DNA from: Athripsodes cinereus
Lineage: Eukaryota > Arthropoda > Insecta > Trichoptera > Leptoceridae
NCBI GenBank assembly: GCA_947579605.1
Contig: OX388316.1
Span: forward strand, 16,309,290 to 16,373,289
Direction: 5' to 3'
Length of the DNA: 64,000 nucleotides
Shown here: positions 47,405 to 58,830 of the stretch, one piece after another
Position numbering within the stretch: the stretch's first letter is position 1
Layout of the letters: every line of letters begins with the position of its first letter
Program-made: the position numbers and the translations under genes
Notes under the pieces: generated by a model
What the model was told of the DNA's origin: nothing
Seen by the model: only the letters and a program-made list of their open reading frames with translations
The model's database searches: none

Positions 47405-49968
47405 CCACACATAAATATTCTAATGCGTTCGTATGTATGTTCGTATGTCCTTAATGGACTCTGAAATAAGGAAAGACAGAAGTAAAATAATACACTCTAT
47501 ACGAGGTCTCATATCCTGGGCACGTTCAAGGCCAAAAACATTTAAAATATCTTATGTATTGATAAAGATATTATAATAATAAAATTTGTATGGATAAATC
47601 TATGAAAGTTTTTGTAAGTAGCAATATTCATAGTCGAACATTTTTCAGTGTACTGAATTAATTTCACAATGGATGTAACGAGAAATACATCAGTACTGAA
47701 ACTAAACATATGGGGATTATTTTGGTTATAAATTATTGTGTTTGGTTATGATAAAAACTCCTGAATTATGCGAGTTAAAATTGCATATTTTTGACATCTT
47801 GGGCTAATTTCATAATGGCCGACATGAATGACATAGAATCCATACATTAATATTTTGGTTGGTACATCGGTTCATTAGTTTGTTTGTTTTTTGACTTTTA
47901 TGTCCTCTTTACGATATGTCTCATCCAGTATGCGAGCTGAAAACATTTAATAAGTATTCTTTTATAAAGATTGAATTTATAAATCATATGTATCAACAAT
48001 CTTTTGTTGATGTTTTGTAAAATCACAAAAATCTCATATTATCTACAACAATCGACAATATGTGTTCTTATTTTATTGTAGGATATTCTTAGTTTCTTCT
48101 TATTTCTAAATATAGTTATCTGTTATATCAAACACAGAGAATTTAGAAAGATTTATCATATCAAATGAAATGTATCATCCACACATAAATATTCTAAAGC
48201 GTTCGTTAGTTCGTATGTCCTCAATGGACTCTGAAATAAGGAAAGACAGAAGTAAAATAATACACTCTATACGAGGTCTCATCTCCTGGGCACGTTCAAG
48301 GCCAAAAACATTTAAAATATCTTATGTATTGATAAAGAAATTATAATAATAAAATTTGTATGGAAAAATCTATGAAAGTTTTTGTAAGTAGCAATATTCA
48401 TGGTCGAACATTTTTCAATGTACTGAATTAATTTCACAATGGATGTAACGAGAAATACATCAGTACTGAAACTAAACATTTGGGGATTATTTTGGTTATA
48501 AATTATTGTGTTTGGTTATGATAAAAACTCCTGAATTATGCGAGATAAAATTGCATATTTTTGACATCTTGAGCTAATTTCATATTGGCCGACATGAATG
48601 ACATAGAATCCAATACATTAATATTTAGGTTGGTACATTGGTTCATTTGTTTGTTTGTTTTGTGATTTGTATGTTCTTATCTTACTCCACACATAAATAT
48701 TCTAATGCGTTCGTATGTATGTTCGTATGTCCTTAATGGACTCTGAAATAAGGAAAGACAGAAGTAAAATAATACACTCTATACGAGGTCTCATATCCTG
48801 GGCACGTTCAAGGCCAAAAACATTTAAAATATCTTATGTATTGATAAAGATATTATAATAATAAAATTTGTATGGATAAATCTATGAAAGTTTTTGTAAG
48901 TAGCAATATTCATAGTCGAACATTTTTCAGTGTACTGAATTAATTTCACAATGGATGTAACGAGAAATACATCAGTACTGAAACTAAACATATGGGGATT
49001 ATTTTGGTTATAAATTATTGTGTTTGGTTATGATAAAAACTCCTGAATTATGCGAGTTAAAATTGCATATTTTTGACATCTTGGGCTAATTTCATAATGG
49101 CCGACATGAATGACATAGAATCCATACATTAATATTTTGGTTGGTACATCGGTTCATTAGTTTGTTTGTTTTTTGACTTTTATGTCCTCTTTACGATATG
49201 TCTCATCCAGTATGCGAGCTGAAAACATTTAATAAGTATTCTTTTATAAAGATTGAATTTATAAATCATATGTATCAACAATCTTTTGTTGATGTTTTGT
49301 AAAATCACAAAAATCTCATATTATCTACAACAATCGACAATATGTGTTCTTATTTTATTGTAGGATATTCTTAGTTTCTTCTTATTTCTAAATATAGTTA
49401 TCTGTTATATCAAACACAGAGAATTTAGAAAGATTTATCATATCAAATGAAATGTATCATCCACACATAAATATTCTAAAGCGTTCGTTAGTTCGTATGT
49501 CCTCAATGGACTCTGAAATAAGGAAAGACAGAAGTAAAATAATACACTCTATACGAGGTCTCATCTCCTGGGCACGTTCAAGGCCAAAAACATTTAAAAT
49601 ATCTTATGTATTGATAAAGAAATTATAATAATAAAATTTGTATGGAAAAATCTATGAAAGTTTTTGTAAGTAGCAATATTCATGGTCGAACATTTTTCAA
49701 TGTACTGAATTAATTTCACAATGGATGTAACAAGAAATACATCAGTACTGAAACTAAACATTTGGGGATTATTTTGGTTATAAATTATTGTGTTTGGTTA
49801 TGATAAAAACTCCTGAATTATGCGAGTTAAAATTGCATATTTTTGACATCTTGAGCTAATTTCATATTGGCCGACATGAATGACATAGAATCCAATACAT
49901 TAATATTTAGGTTGGTACATTGGTTCATTTGTTTGTTTGTTTTGTGATTTGTATGTTCTTATCTTATT
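47405..49968. repeat. 1282-bp tandem duplication, two nearly identical units
   Basis: 47405-48686 and 48687-49968 are the same sequence; I noticed only two substitutions (near 48446/49731 and 48545/49827) when reading through. Each unit is composite: a 774-bp subunit (47405, 48687) and a related 508-bp subunit (48179, 49461), both starting CCACACATAAATATTCTAA and sharing most of their length. Non-coding, AT-rich, with TTTGTTTGTTT runs. It could be a young satellite or segmental duplication; an assembly duplicate must also be considered. Confidence 0.9.
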
Positions 49969-50350
49969 GTAAGATGTTTAGTGTTTTTCAAAATATAGTT
50001 ATCTGTAATATCAAAAACATAGAATTATTAATTCAGTGATATTTCAATGTTCTTTTGTCGAAGTATGCTAAACTTCAAAATCTTAAAAAATCTTATATAT
50101 CTACAACGATACTATTAATACGTCTTCTTATTTTATTGTAAGATGTTTAGAGTTTTTCAAAATATAGTTATCTGTTATATCAAAAACATAGAATTATTAA
50201 TTCAGTGATACTTCAATGTTCTTTTGTCGAAGTATGCTAAACTCCAAAATCTAAAAAAATCTTATATATCGACAACGATACTATTAATACATGTTTTTAT
50301 TTTATTGTAAGATATTCAGAGTTCCTTTTTATTTCAAAATATAGTTATCT
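49966..50350. repeat. 169-bp tandem repeat continuing the array
   Basis: ATTGTAAGATGTTTAG at 49966 and 50135, with ATTGTAAGATATTCAG at 50304, marks units exactly 169 bp apart. They contain ATAGTTATCTGT(A/T)ATATCAAA and CTTTTGTCGAAGTATGCTAAAC. The same sequence type (ATTGTAGGATATTCTTAG) is inside the 774-bp subunits, so the 1282-bp units evolved from this simpler array. Confidence 0.8.
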
Positions 50351-50954
50351 GTTTTATCAAAAACTGGGATCCAACTCAAATACAATGGCATGAAATATAT
50401 CATTTTTAATCATCTCATGTGCCTCATTTTTCTCATTTTTAATTAACCCATAGATAACATAAGTAAACTTGCATTTAACATAATACGGTGATAATTTAAG
50501 TAGGCACTTTTGTAATATATTACCACATATTATGCCTCCATCTATTTGTTTCATTAGAAGTATTTCATTTATTCAAAACAAGCATCTAAAAACATGAGAT
50601 TTTCAAAGTTTAGATATTAAGATATTGGCTATTGATAAAGTAAATTGTTAGAATTGCATACCAGCTTTATAATTCCGTTTTAAGGCAATGTCTCACTCCA
50701 AAAATAAAATTGTAGCTAAATATAAAACGTCATTTGTGTAACATCTATTTTAGGAATATAATTACATTTCAAATAAAGAATTATGACCGCGATTTGTAAT
50801 TTCACATAATAAAATTATTATTGTTTGGTTTGCGGTATTTTTAAATTTCACTGGGGTATTCTAAATTCAAAATAATTATAGAATATTATACGTTCTAAAT
50901 GCAAACATCTCAAAACTGTCATATAAGTGCCACAAATGTCAAAATCCAACGCTT
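50351..50954. other. AT-rich stretch, nothing recognised
   Basis: No feature that I can support. Confidence 0.5.
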
Positions 50955-51070
50955 TATCTGGGAGGCGTTCAGCGTAACATAAATATCGCTCGATGTTCAG
51001 TGACCTGAGCGACCATGAAGTTGCAATGAGTGGTGAATGGCACCCCGGATAATCGTGAACAACTTTGAGC
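50955..51070 (-). repeat. Fragment related to the GC-rich hairpin modules
   Basis: CTGGGAGGCGTTCAG at 50958-50972 is nearly the reverse complement of TGAACGCCTCCCTGGG at 53524-53539. The neighbouring GATCG/GTGAC-type words also recur loosely. Weak beyond the first 16 bases. Confidence 0.4.
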
Positions 51071-51075
51071 GTTTT

Positions 51076-51185
51076 TATATTATTATTATTATTTGGATGA
51101 TTTGTAAAGCGCCGTTTTGTGAAAAAAAATCCACCTCAAGGGCGCTCACATCCCAAATGTCATCGTACTGGCGCCATTTTCGTAA
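51076..51185 (-). repeat. CR1-like LINE 3' UTR fragment
   Basis: GGATGATTTGTAAAGCGCCG and CACCTCAAGGGCGC match the 3' UTR at 38128-38180. The (ATT)n run at 51076-51094 is the minus-strand tail. No coding part survives. Confidence 0.6.
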
Positions 51186-51388
51186 GATTCATTCGCGGTA
51201 GTGCGTCATGCTTTACTTGATTACGTTTTTAATTTGAATAGTTAAATTGGCTTTGCTTTAAGAATGTTTTTAGGATAATGCATATTTAAACAAACCGTAA
51301 AAAATAAATTATTCACTAAAATCTGCACTAACTATTTTAATTTCTCTTTCATTTCACTTCTTGAACTAAAAAAATATGATTTTCTGTT

Positions 51389-51871
51389 TTGAAAAATTAT
51401 ATACCGACACTTATGTTTGCAAGCGAAACTTGGACGTGGTTGAAAAAGGATGAGAGTGGAATAAATGCTGTAGAGATGCGTTCACTGAGAAGAATGGTTG
51501 GTAAAACGTTGCGAGATAGAGTGAAGAATGAGGATATCAGGAGAATGAGCGGATGTGAGAGGAGTGTTGTGAACAGAATGCGTGTAAACAAGTTGAGATG
51601 GTTTGGACATGTTGAGCGAATGCAAGATGAAAGGATGACGAAGAGGATGTATTTATCTGAAAGAAGGGGTGTGAGAAAGCGCGGACGTCCAAGAGCCACG
51701 TGGCTTGATCACGTGGACCAAATTCTTAAGGACGGACGCGTGCTGAGTAAGAGAAATCAGCGTGCATGTATGAGAAACTGGATGAATGTAGAGGAAGCGA
51801 AAGAAGTATGTAAGGATAGATCTATATGGCGTTCCGTTCTCTCTGCCTACCCCTCCTGGGACATGGCGTGA
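51389..51871 (+). pseudogene. RTE-like LINE C-terminal fragment
   Basis: 160 open codons: PTLMFASETWTWLKKDESGI, NAVEMRSLRRMVGKTLRDRV, KNEDIRRM, LRWFGHVERMQDERMTKRMY, RGRPRATWLDHVDQIL and a C-terminal VCKDRSIWRSVLSAYPSW. This is the post-polymerase region of RTE-type polyproteins, intact to its natural stop. A short 3' end GCGTGAGGGTATAGTATAG then (TAG)n follows, to about 51895. The polymerase is missing. The nearest relatives here are 57280-57735 and 26873-26963, both minus. Confidence 0.75.
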
Positions 51872-51949
51872 GGGTATAGTATAGTAGTAGTAGTAATTAT
51901 ATAAGACAAGAATACACCATAATTACGATTAACTTCGCAATTGTTTTGG

Positions 51950-52195
51950 CAACCGTCATCACTCAAACGTCAAGGTAACTGTCAGAGTGATAATCATCTT
52001 GCTATGATTTCGGTAGATCACCCGACGACATGCCTGAACGCAACAGTGCGAGTCGTCGGGTGACTCCATAGATATACATACTACATAACTGGATGAATAA
52101 CTCGCCGCGTATCGCGAGCCAATTACAATTTGGCGGCAAATTGTGCTGTTAGGCAAAAGTTTAAAAATGGCCGAATTTTCATAGTATGAAAGGCT
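51950..52195 (-). repeat. GC-rich hairpin module, left copy
   Basis: Contains TCACCCGACGAC (52018-52029) and its exact reverse complement (52052-52063), a 12-bp stem with a 22-base loop. Read on the minus strand, CTTTTGCCTAACAG, CATCCAGTTATGTAGTATG and TATCTATGG occur in the same order as in 53345-53545 plus. The two copies face each other. Confidence 0.7.
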
Positions 52196-52475
52196 ATAAA
52201 AAATCCTCGCCTCGCAGAAACTGTTATTGTAATCATCGATTTCTTATACAAAAATTAATTATGAACAGTGTACCTACATGATGATACAGATGTCATATTT
52301 TTACTGTTGATAAATATTTCTGGAATCGACAATTAAATAAGGTGCCTCCTTCACAGCAAATAAAACAAGAAATATTTTATTTTACTTCTAATTACCGTTA
52401 ATTTAAAACAAATACCAATTAAACTAAAATGTGTGTATTAAAAAAAATGTAATATCACTAAAATAGGATATAATA

Positions 52476-52933
52476 AATAAATATTATAGGAATGATCAGC
52501 ATTTCCTAGGGTCATTTTATGACACCAGAAACTACATCTATTTACTACTATTATTACTTATTATATGTATATAGGTATCTATGCCATTACTATATTTTTT
52601 CCATCTATATCAATTATTTGAACTCAAATAATATTATTACTACATTACACAACCCTACAGTATTATTTTTACTAATTTTCTTTTACGATAGCATTATAAT
52701 TATTATAGCTACACACATGTATGTAGACTTATTTTATTATCACCATTTTATCTTCCTTCTCTCTATTCTTAGATAATTTCTGATTTATATCTTACTTTAA
52801 AAAAAAACATGATTATGGCTGACCATGTTCATCCGAAACGTCGGAAATCCCATCAGGGAATAATCCAAGTACACGGAGTAATCCGATACAAAATTTTATA
52901 TAAATAATTTTATATAATAAATATTATAGGAAT
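52476..52933 (+). mobile_element. Unclassified insertion with 18-bp target-site duplication
   Basis: AATAAATATTATAGGAAT is present at 52476-52493 and 52916-52933. The 422-bp insert starts GATCAGCATTTCC, is AT-rich with a TACTAC/TATTAT run, and ends ATCCGAAACGTCGGAAATC, GGAATAATCC and an AT-rich tail. CGAAACGTCGG occurs near the ends of Penelope-like elements and related hammerhead-bearing retrotransposons, but a proper hammerhead core (CUGANGA) is not present; the sequence reads CTGACCA. Classification open. Confidence 0.6.
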
Positions 52934-53344
52934 CACGGGATTGTTAACACAGGAAACTGGGGTAAATACTTAAATAAAACAAGTTATTTGTAAATACTTT
53001 ATCTGTATATTTTGAAGCAAATACAATAATTTTTGAAGCATTAATAGATCTAATCACAAAATAATTAAAATACATTCAAATAACAAATAATATTGCAGTA
53101 TATGAAACTATCATACTTAATACATCGGATTCAATTAAAATATAATCATAAAATATTAAACATTACTAAAAGTAATGAGTTATTAGTATACTTTTGTCTT
53201 ATAGTAGTATTATTTTAAAGTCCCTTTACTCCATCGATTTGTGCAATTATAAGACGAACATGAAATAACCATTTTAGCGATTAGGAGAGTAAATTATAAT
53301 TTAAAACGTCGAAAAATCCTTAAAGCGCACTTATAAACACGGAA

Positions 53345-53545
53345 ACACGCACTTGTCTTTTGCCTAACAGAAACGTCAAACTCTAGAATTTTTTGGACCG
53401 CGCCAAGAACATACAAAATCATAGAAGTTATTTATCCAGTTATGTAGTATATATATCTATGGGTGACTCGCTCCGGGCGCGTGAACGGATAGAGCGTCGT
53501 CGAGTGATCACTCGGTGACTGTTTGAACGCCTCCCTGGGTTGCTA
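53345..53545 (+). repeat. GC-rich hairpin module, right copy
   Basis: TCTTTTGCCTAACAG, TATCCAGTTATGTAGTATATATATCTATGG, then a GC-rich block with the perfect palindrome CGAGTGATCACTCG (53501-53514) and GAACGCCTCCC. Inverted relative to 51950-52195. The intervening 1.15 kb contains the insertion at 52476-52933. Confidence 0.7.
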
Positions 53546-53914
53546 GAAAATAAATGTTGCCAGAAAATTGGTTATTGGTTATGGTTATTAATCTTTACTT
53601 TATTATGGTTTTATGAGTATTCGTTACTTTAAAATCAGTACCTGAAAAATAAATAATTGTTATTGATAATACATATCACACCAACATCAGTAGATTGGAT
53701 TGCAGATTCTATTTAAAATAAGTTTTTGGTATATCCTACATTGAATCCGTTTGGTAATACGTGCTTATTTATGCATGATTTTGGCACGCATAGAGCAGAT
53801 TATTATTATGACATATAGCTATTTTGGTGCTAAATAGATCTTAGACTTAAAGCATAATACTCAAGGTGTAACTAGACGTTAAATTAGCTGACTGAAACAT
53901 AATAATTTAGATTT

Positions 53915-54092
53915 GTAGACTGTAACTAGAAGTCAATTTTGTACACCGTAAATATATTTCAAATTTCCAATCTGTAAACGCCAATTAATGTTTGAGGAAA
54001 ATGTTTGGTTGCTCCCGGTGAATAATAATTAATATGCTTAGTTGTTACCGGTACTTAATCCTTTTTAATTAAATGACATAACATCTGATTAT
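53915..54092 (+). repeat. Diverged direct repeat D, copy 1
   Basis: TGTAGACTGTAACTAGAAGTCAA, AATTTCCAATCTGTAAA, TTAATGTTTGAGGA, TTTGGTTGCTCCCGG and CAT(C)TGATTATCTAA align in order with 54536-54770. Function unknown. Confidence 0.65.
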
Positions 54093-54516
54093 CTAAAGGA
54101 GCGCTCACATTTGTTCACTTCCAGTGATCACTCTGGATGATCCTCCAAAATAAAAAGGTGTGAACAGGCGTTTCATCAATAGTCAATCGTTTCATCAATC
54201 ACTAGCGATTCCGGATGAAACCGATTACTACCCGACATAATGTTGACGAAAGGTCCTTTCACTGAAACGACCATAAACAAGTTTTATCCTTTAATTTGTC
54301 TTATTCTCTATGAATTTGTATTGAAAGTCAGAATCGTGTACCAAATTATCATACTTTCGTGAATTTTATTCATTTGATTTAAATTTTATTAAGTGCTATT
54401 TTTCATTTATTTTTACGACGTCAAATTACATACAACATGACCGTGAGTGTCGGATGGCAGTGAATGTATAGGATGAACAAATGTGAACAGGTGAAGCAAT
54501 GTGAATGCTACTTTAG
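54093..54516. mobile_element. Non-autonomous inverted-repeat element (424 bp)
   Basis: Termini CTAAAGGAGCGCTCACATTT and, on the other strand, CTAAAGTAGCATTCACATTG are inverted repeats with further matching inwards (TTCAC, TTTGTTCA, GGATGA words). TAT flanks both ends (54090-54092, 54517-54519). No coding sequence. It sits exactly between the two D repeats. Superfamily not assigned. Confidence 0.65.
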
Positions 54517-54535
54517 TATTACAAACTGAAAAAAA

Positions 54536-54770
54536 TGTAGACTGAAACCAGAAGTCAAATTTGCACACAGTTACTGGATGTTAAATTTCCAACATCCAGT
54601 AACTGTAAAACGACAATTCATGTTTGAGGAGGTCGTTTGGTTGTTACCATAGAATAATAAACATACTTTGATGTTATTGGTAGTTATTTTTTTTTATAAA
54701 AGATATACCTATCTGGGTTTTGTTATTTTTTTTATTTTTTAATCTAATGACAAAACATCTGAATATCTAA
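54536..54770 (+). repeat. Diverged direct repeat D, copy 2, with perfect stem-loop
   Basis: Aligns with 53915-54092 but contains extra T-rich sequence. CAGTTACTGGATGTT (54568-54582) and AACATCCAGTAACTG (54591-54605) form a perfect 15-bp stem with an 8-base loop; copy 1 lacks this stem. Confidence 0.7.
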
Positions 54771-55186
54771 GTAACTGAAAATAAAAACTTAAAATACCAA
54801 TTCAAATGTGGGAAATTTTATTTAACTATGTTGGTAGGTAACCAACCAATTATTATTATTTTTTCTCAAAATAGAGCATTTACCCGTTTTTTTTCTGTTA
54901 TAGGCATTTCCTAATTTTTTACTTAAATAAGGGGATGTGGGTTTTAAACACTGAGTTTTTAAATTGGGAAGAGGTTAAAGTACCTACTTTTTTTCAGGTA
55001 GGCACCTACTAATATTGACGTGTGTGATTACAAACTTCATGTTTTGAAATTGGGAAGAAATTTTTTTATATAGGTTTTGCACTTTTTATTTACTTAATCA
55101 GTTTTACGTAGTTAGTGCTTACTTCACTTTTTTCAATAAGATTGTGTAGTTTTAACACATTTATTTGGATGATTATCTGTTTTTAA

Positions 55187-55217
55187 ACCCGAGCGATGCC
55201 GGGTTATAAAAGCTAGT
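55187..55217 (+). mobile_element. Helitron-like 3' terminus
   Basis: ACCCG-AGCGATGC-CGGGT forms a short hairpin, followed 8 bases later by CTAG at 55213-55216 and then T, the canonical Helitron 3' end (hairpin, CTRR, insertion before T). The matching 5' TC end was not located; the body probably lies upstream in 54.5-55.2 kb. Identified from the terminal pattern only. Confidence 0.45.
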
Positions 55218-57279
55218 AAATAAATATAATGATATTTAAAAATCCTAAGACTTATTATTAAACGAGCAATTGCTGACAGCGGATAACAAAGTTTAGTGTC
55301 TTAAGTAATCTTCGCAAAGATAGTTCAGAAAATGATTAATTTATTTACAAATACCTACTATACCTATTGCATGAGCATTAAGAGCATGACTTTAAGTTCA
55401 TATACGATGCTTATTATTGTGTTATTACGGTACCTAATCACTGCGTAGGTACTGACAAACCAATGTCAAACAATATGAAAAGAGAACACTCGAGAAGTGC
55501 GGATTTACATACATTTTGCAAATGAGATTGCGGTTAAGCCCTATACAGTTGATTAAATACAGTAGAATGGCAAAGTAAGGCAACGTGTTTAAGTACCATT
55601 AAAATAAATCAGATCATAACCTTTACGGGATACGTGGCAAACCAAACTACTGCAGCTGAGTAATGAGGAATGATTAACATAAATAATCCAGCATATTGAA
55701 ACAGATAAATCTGACCATTGAAATTATAGAGATTGATAAGGTCTATGTTTAAAACACAATATTATCGTCAATAATTAACAACGAATGAGTGGGTAAAACA
55801 GGAAACTGCCTCAATATATCATTTCATTGCAGAACGAGAATTAATATAATAATAAATAATATTAACCAGCCGGATGATAACATGCTAATTCGCAATAAAT
55901 ACGATGAATTAGTTATTAATAGAAAAAATATCTTTCATTCATACACGGTGGAGTATATTATAATTGACTAGAAAACATCAATGTACCAGCTAGCGACTTG
56001 ACGCACATAAGTATAGGTATAATATAGTGGGCAGTGTGAATCGAATTATAGGCAGTAAATTACTTTACTAAATTAATTATTACGACAACCATTTCCATAA
56101 ACAAAAATACCAAAGCATACTCACGTATGAACATCAATGAAAAAATTATATTCAAAAATTATATGAATACAAAGTATCTTCCACAAATAAATACGTAAAA
56201 TGGGTACGTACCTACCTATCAAATTTATATAAAAAAATCTTGTTACGTAATGCAGTCAATACAATGTATTGAAGATGGTCAAACCAGTTTGTAATAAAAT
56301 GGCAGTGCTATATAATTTACTTTGATTAAACACATCACTCGGGTAGACCGACAATTTATTTTAATTTGACAAAATGATAATAGCGGACATAATAAACTCA
56401 GATAATAATATTTACATACGGGCTGGGGAATTACAATATTTTGTTAAGTACTTCAAATAGTTAAAAGAACAGCGCCGCGCCGCAATGACGAGAACAAGAC
56501 CTCGAAAGGGCTTAGATTAAAATAAATAATTCGTAATAAATATTCGCATCGTGTATAAAACTCATGACAAATCACTACAAACGAGAAAGATGTCTCTTAT
56601 CAACGTATAAAAATAAATTTAACATGACAGAATGCAAGAAATTAATTTCAATCGACCGTCGCGTCGTTGCAAAGATGAACAGCACGAAAGATAAAGTCAT
56701 CAAGATACAGGGATAAATGTAAGTAAGTAATCAATTTATTTATAAAATTACCATACATTCTAAGGCATCAAAATAAATAATAAATTATTAATAACATCAA
56801 ATATACGACACCAAGGTCCAGCAAACGATACTTCATTAATCATTAATGAGTATGTGCGGAAATATAACAATATCATTTGTTTTGTGTCGAGATAATTAAT
56901 GATTAATCGAAAACAATCGTAGAGACGTCACAAAATCAGATCAACACTGCGACAATTCGTACATAATGCAGAACTATCCAATCCAATTAAGGAAATGCAA
57001 TTAAATTTACAGAGATCAAAGATTCGAACATGGCCGAGACTCCTTCTGATCTCGACAACATTTCGTTATAAAGCATTCACAAGGTTACGACATATCACGC
57101 GATTAAGATAGGACCAAGAGATTTAACCTGTTGCTTACGTAATACATAAAAAAAAATTAAGAAGTGTTATTAAAAAAGATTAACTATAGTCGCGCTTAAT
57201 CGTTGCATTTATGAAATATATAGGTACCTATGCGTTATTTCACAAAAATAACCAAAAATTATACATACCATGACCATCA
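55218..57279. other. AT-rich stretch, nothing recognised
   Basis: About 2 kb without an identifiable repeat or coding segment. Confidence 0.5.
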
Positions 57280-57735
57280 CGCAGCCCCCCTTGTGGGGTA
57301 GGGAGAAAGTATCTATCGCCACTTCCTCTTATCCTTGGGTACACCCTTCGCTTTCGTCACTGTCATACGATTCCTCAGACATGCTCTCCTGTTCAATGTG
57401 CTCCACACGGATCGTCCTGTAGAATCTGGTTTATATGATCTTGCCATTTGGTCCTCGGATGGCCACGTCTTGAGCACCATTCCTCACAGCCAGATATATT
57501 TTCTTGTTCATTCTGTCCTCATTCATTCTTTCCACATGCTAAAACTATCGTAACTTATTTACATTAATCTTGGTTATTAAATCAACTTCCATTCCACATT
57601 CCTCTCGTATAGTACTCTTACGCACACTATCTCTTAGATTTTCACCACGCATCCTTTTCAACTATCTCATTTCTACTCAAATTTTTGCCTTTTTCATCCT
57701 TTTTTTAACCATGCCCACGTCTCACTTGCATCACG
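57280..57735 (-). pseudogene. RTE-like LINE C-terminal fragment (degraded)
   Basis: The reverse complement begins GCAAGTGAGACGTGGGCATGG (ASETWAW), as in 51417-51440, and continues with LRDSVRKSTIREECGMEVDL, a broken GHVERMN..RM segment and CLRNRMTVTKAKGV near the end, before a GCGTGATGGTCATGG 3' end. Frames shift several times and a stop replaces the W of the W-F-G-H motif, so it is an old copy of the family at 51389-51871. Confidence 0.65.
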
Positions 57736-57764
57736 AAAAACTAAACAAAAATAATGCAACAATA

Positions 57765-57900
57765 TCATCATCATCATCGCCCTCAATGCTCCTCTCGGGA
57801 GCACAGGGCAGAAACCAGCCTCCTCCATTCAGAGCGTCTCTGCGCCAATTGCGTCATCTCTTTCCACGACATTCCCTGCGCTCTGATATCGTTATAATAG
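57765..57900 (-). pseudogene. LINE C-terminus with (GAT)n tail
   Basis: The minus strand reads GMSWKEMTQLAQRRSEWRRL then VSALCSREEH and a stop, followed by GGGCGATGATGATGATATTG. WKE-x-x-x-LAQ-x-R-x-x-WR-x-x-V-x-ALC is a recurring C-terminal signature of an insect LINE type. Only about 40 residues remain. Relative of 19972-20060. Confidence 0.6.
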
Positions 57901-58618
57901 TAACGATATACACACTAATAACTTTTTTATCCAAAGCGAATAATTGAGAGCAAATACTCACAACTACAATAATAAAGGAAAAAGTAATTTTATGATACTT
58001 TGCAATGATTGATGTTGTAACCAATGTACCTACAATGAAGAATAAAAATAAATAAATTATTTTTATCACGTTAAAAATAGCTCATAATAATATTTTGATT
58101 CCAAACATTTTAACAAAGCTGTATATGTATGTCAATATTCACGGTGCCTCGCGCTACTTGGTACACTGTACCTACTTTATTTTATGCGGTTCACATAGCG
58201 ATGATGAAGATAAAACAAAAGAGCACACAAAATAAATTATTGACAGCTGTAATGCGTAAAATATATCATACAGACATAAATTAAAGTCAGTCTAAACTCA
58301 ATCAACACGAACGGAATGTGAAATGAACTGTTGAGTTTTTATTTTCGAGTGCCTACACAGGGCTGCTGTGGTAGTAAATTATAACGAACGTTAATTATCG
58401 TCATATAAAATCACAAGGGTTAGTATGGAGTTAATTGAAATGATATCATCAGTTATCATCGACTCTAGAGTAATTAAGCATTTAATCAGAAGATTATGAT
58501 ATCAACAGGATCTCATATAAGCTACTCGAATTTAAATGATAAGTAATCAAAGCTTTTTATTGTTCTTTTAGTTCATTTTTAATGTTTCCTTTTAAAACAC
58601 TAAATGTACTCAAACTAA
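57901..58618. other. AT-rich stretch, nothing recognised
   Basis: No feature that I can support. Confidence 0.5.
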
Positions 58619-58710
58619 TACCCATCCTTAATTTTTTGTTGACATGGAGAAATCAACTTGCAAGTTCATAACATAGAGCTGGTCTGCAGGCTACCTCATT
58701 TAAGGGATAT
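58619..58710 (+). repeat. R repeat, internal fragment
   Basis: CCCATCCTTAATTTTTTGTTG, GACATGGAGA and GAGCTGGTCTGCAGGCTACC then TTAAGGGATAT follow the middle-to-3' order of R. It is directly followed by a (TTTA)n run. Confidence 0.5.
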
Positions 58711-58830
58711 TTATTTATTTAATTCACATCAAAGGCCGAAGCCTCTAACAATACAATACAATCTTACAATTCCATGGTAACCCTAGAGACCATCTATGAC
58801 ATAAACAGAAGGACATTTCTCACACTCCAG
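58711..58830 (-). repeat. Putative LINE 3' end
   Basis: A TTTATTTATTTA run followed by a moderately GC-rich segment (CAAAGGCCGAAGCCTC) resembles a minus-strand LINE 3' UTR with a (TAAA)n tail. No coding part seen. A TGGCTACCCCATTTGTGGGA scrap of R lies at 59138-59157. Confidence 0.3.

Noticed and set aside
47405..50350. CRISPR-like or regularly spaced array
   Set aside because: The units are long (169-1282 bp), contiguous and similar throughout; there are no unique spacers.
52018..52063. Intrinsic transcription terminator or regulatory hairpin
   Set aside because: The stem is perfect, but the genome is eukaryotic and the block recurs inverted at 53.5 kb, so it is a repeat module.
52519..52776. 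85-codon hydrophobic open frame
   Set aside because: Translation of TAT/TAC-rich simple sequence inside an insertion; no gene-like features.
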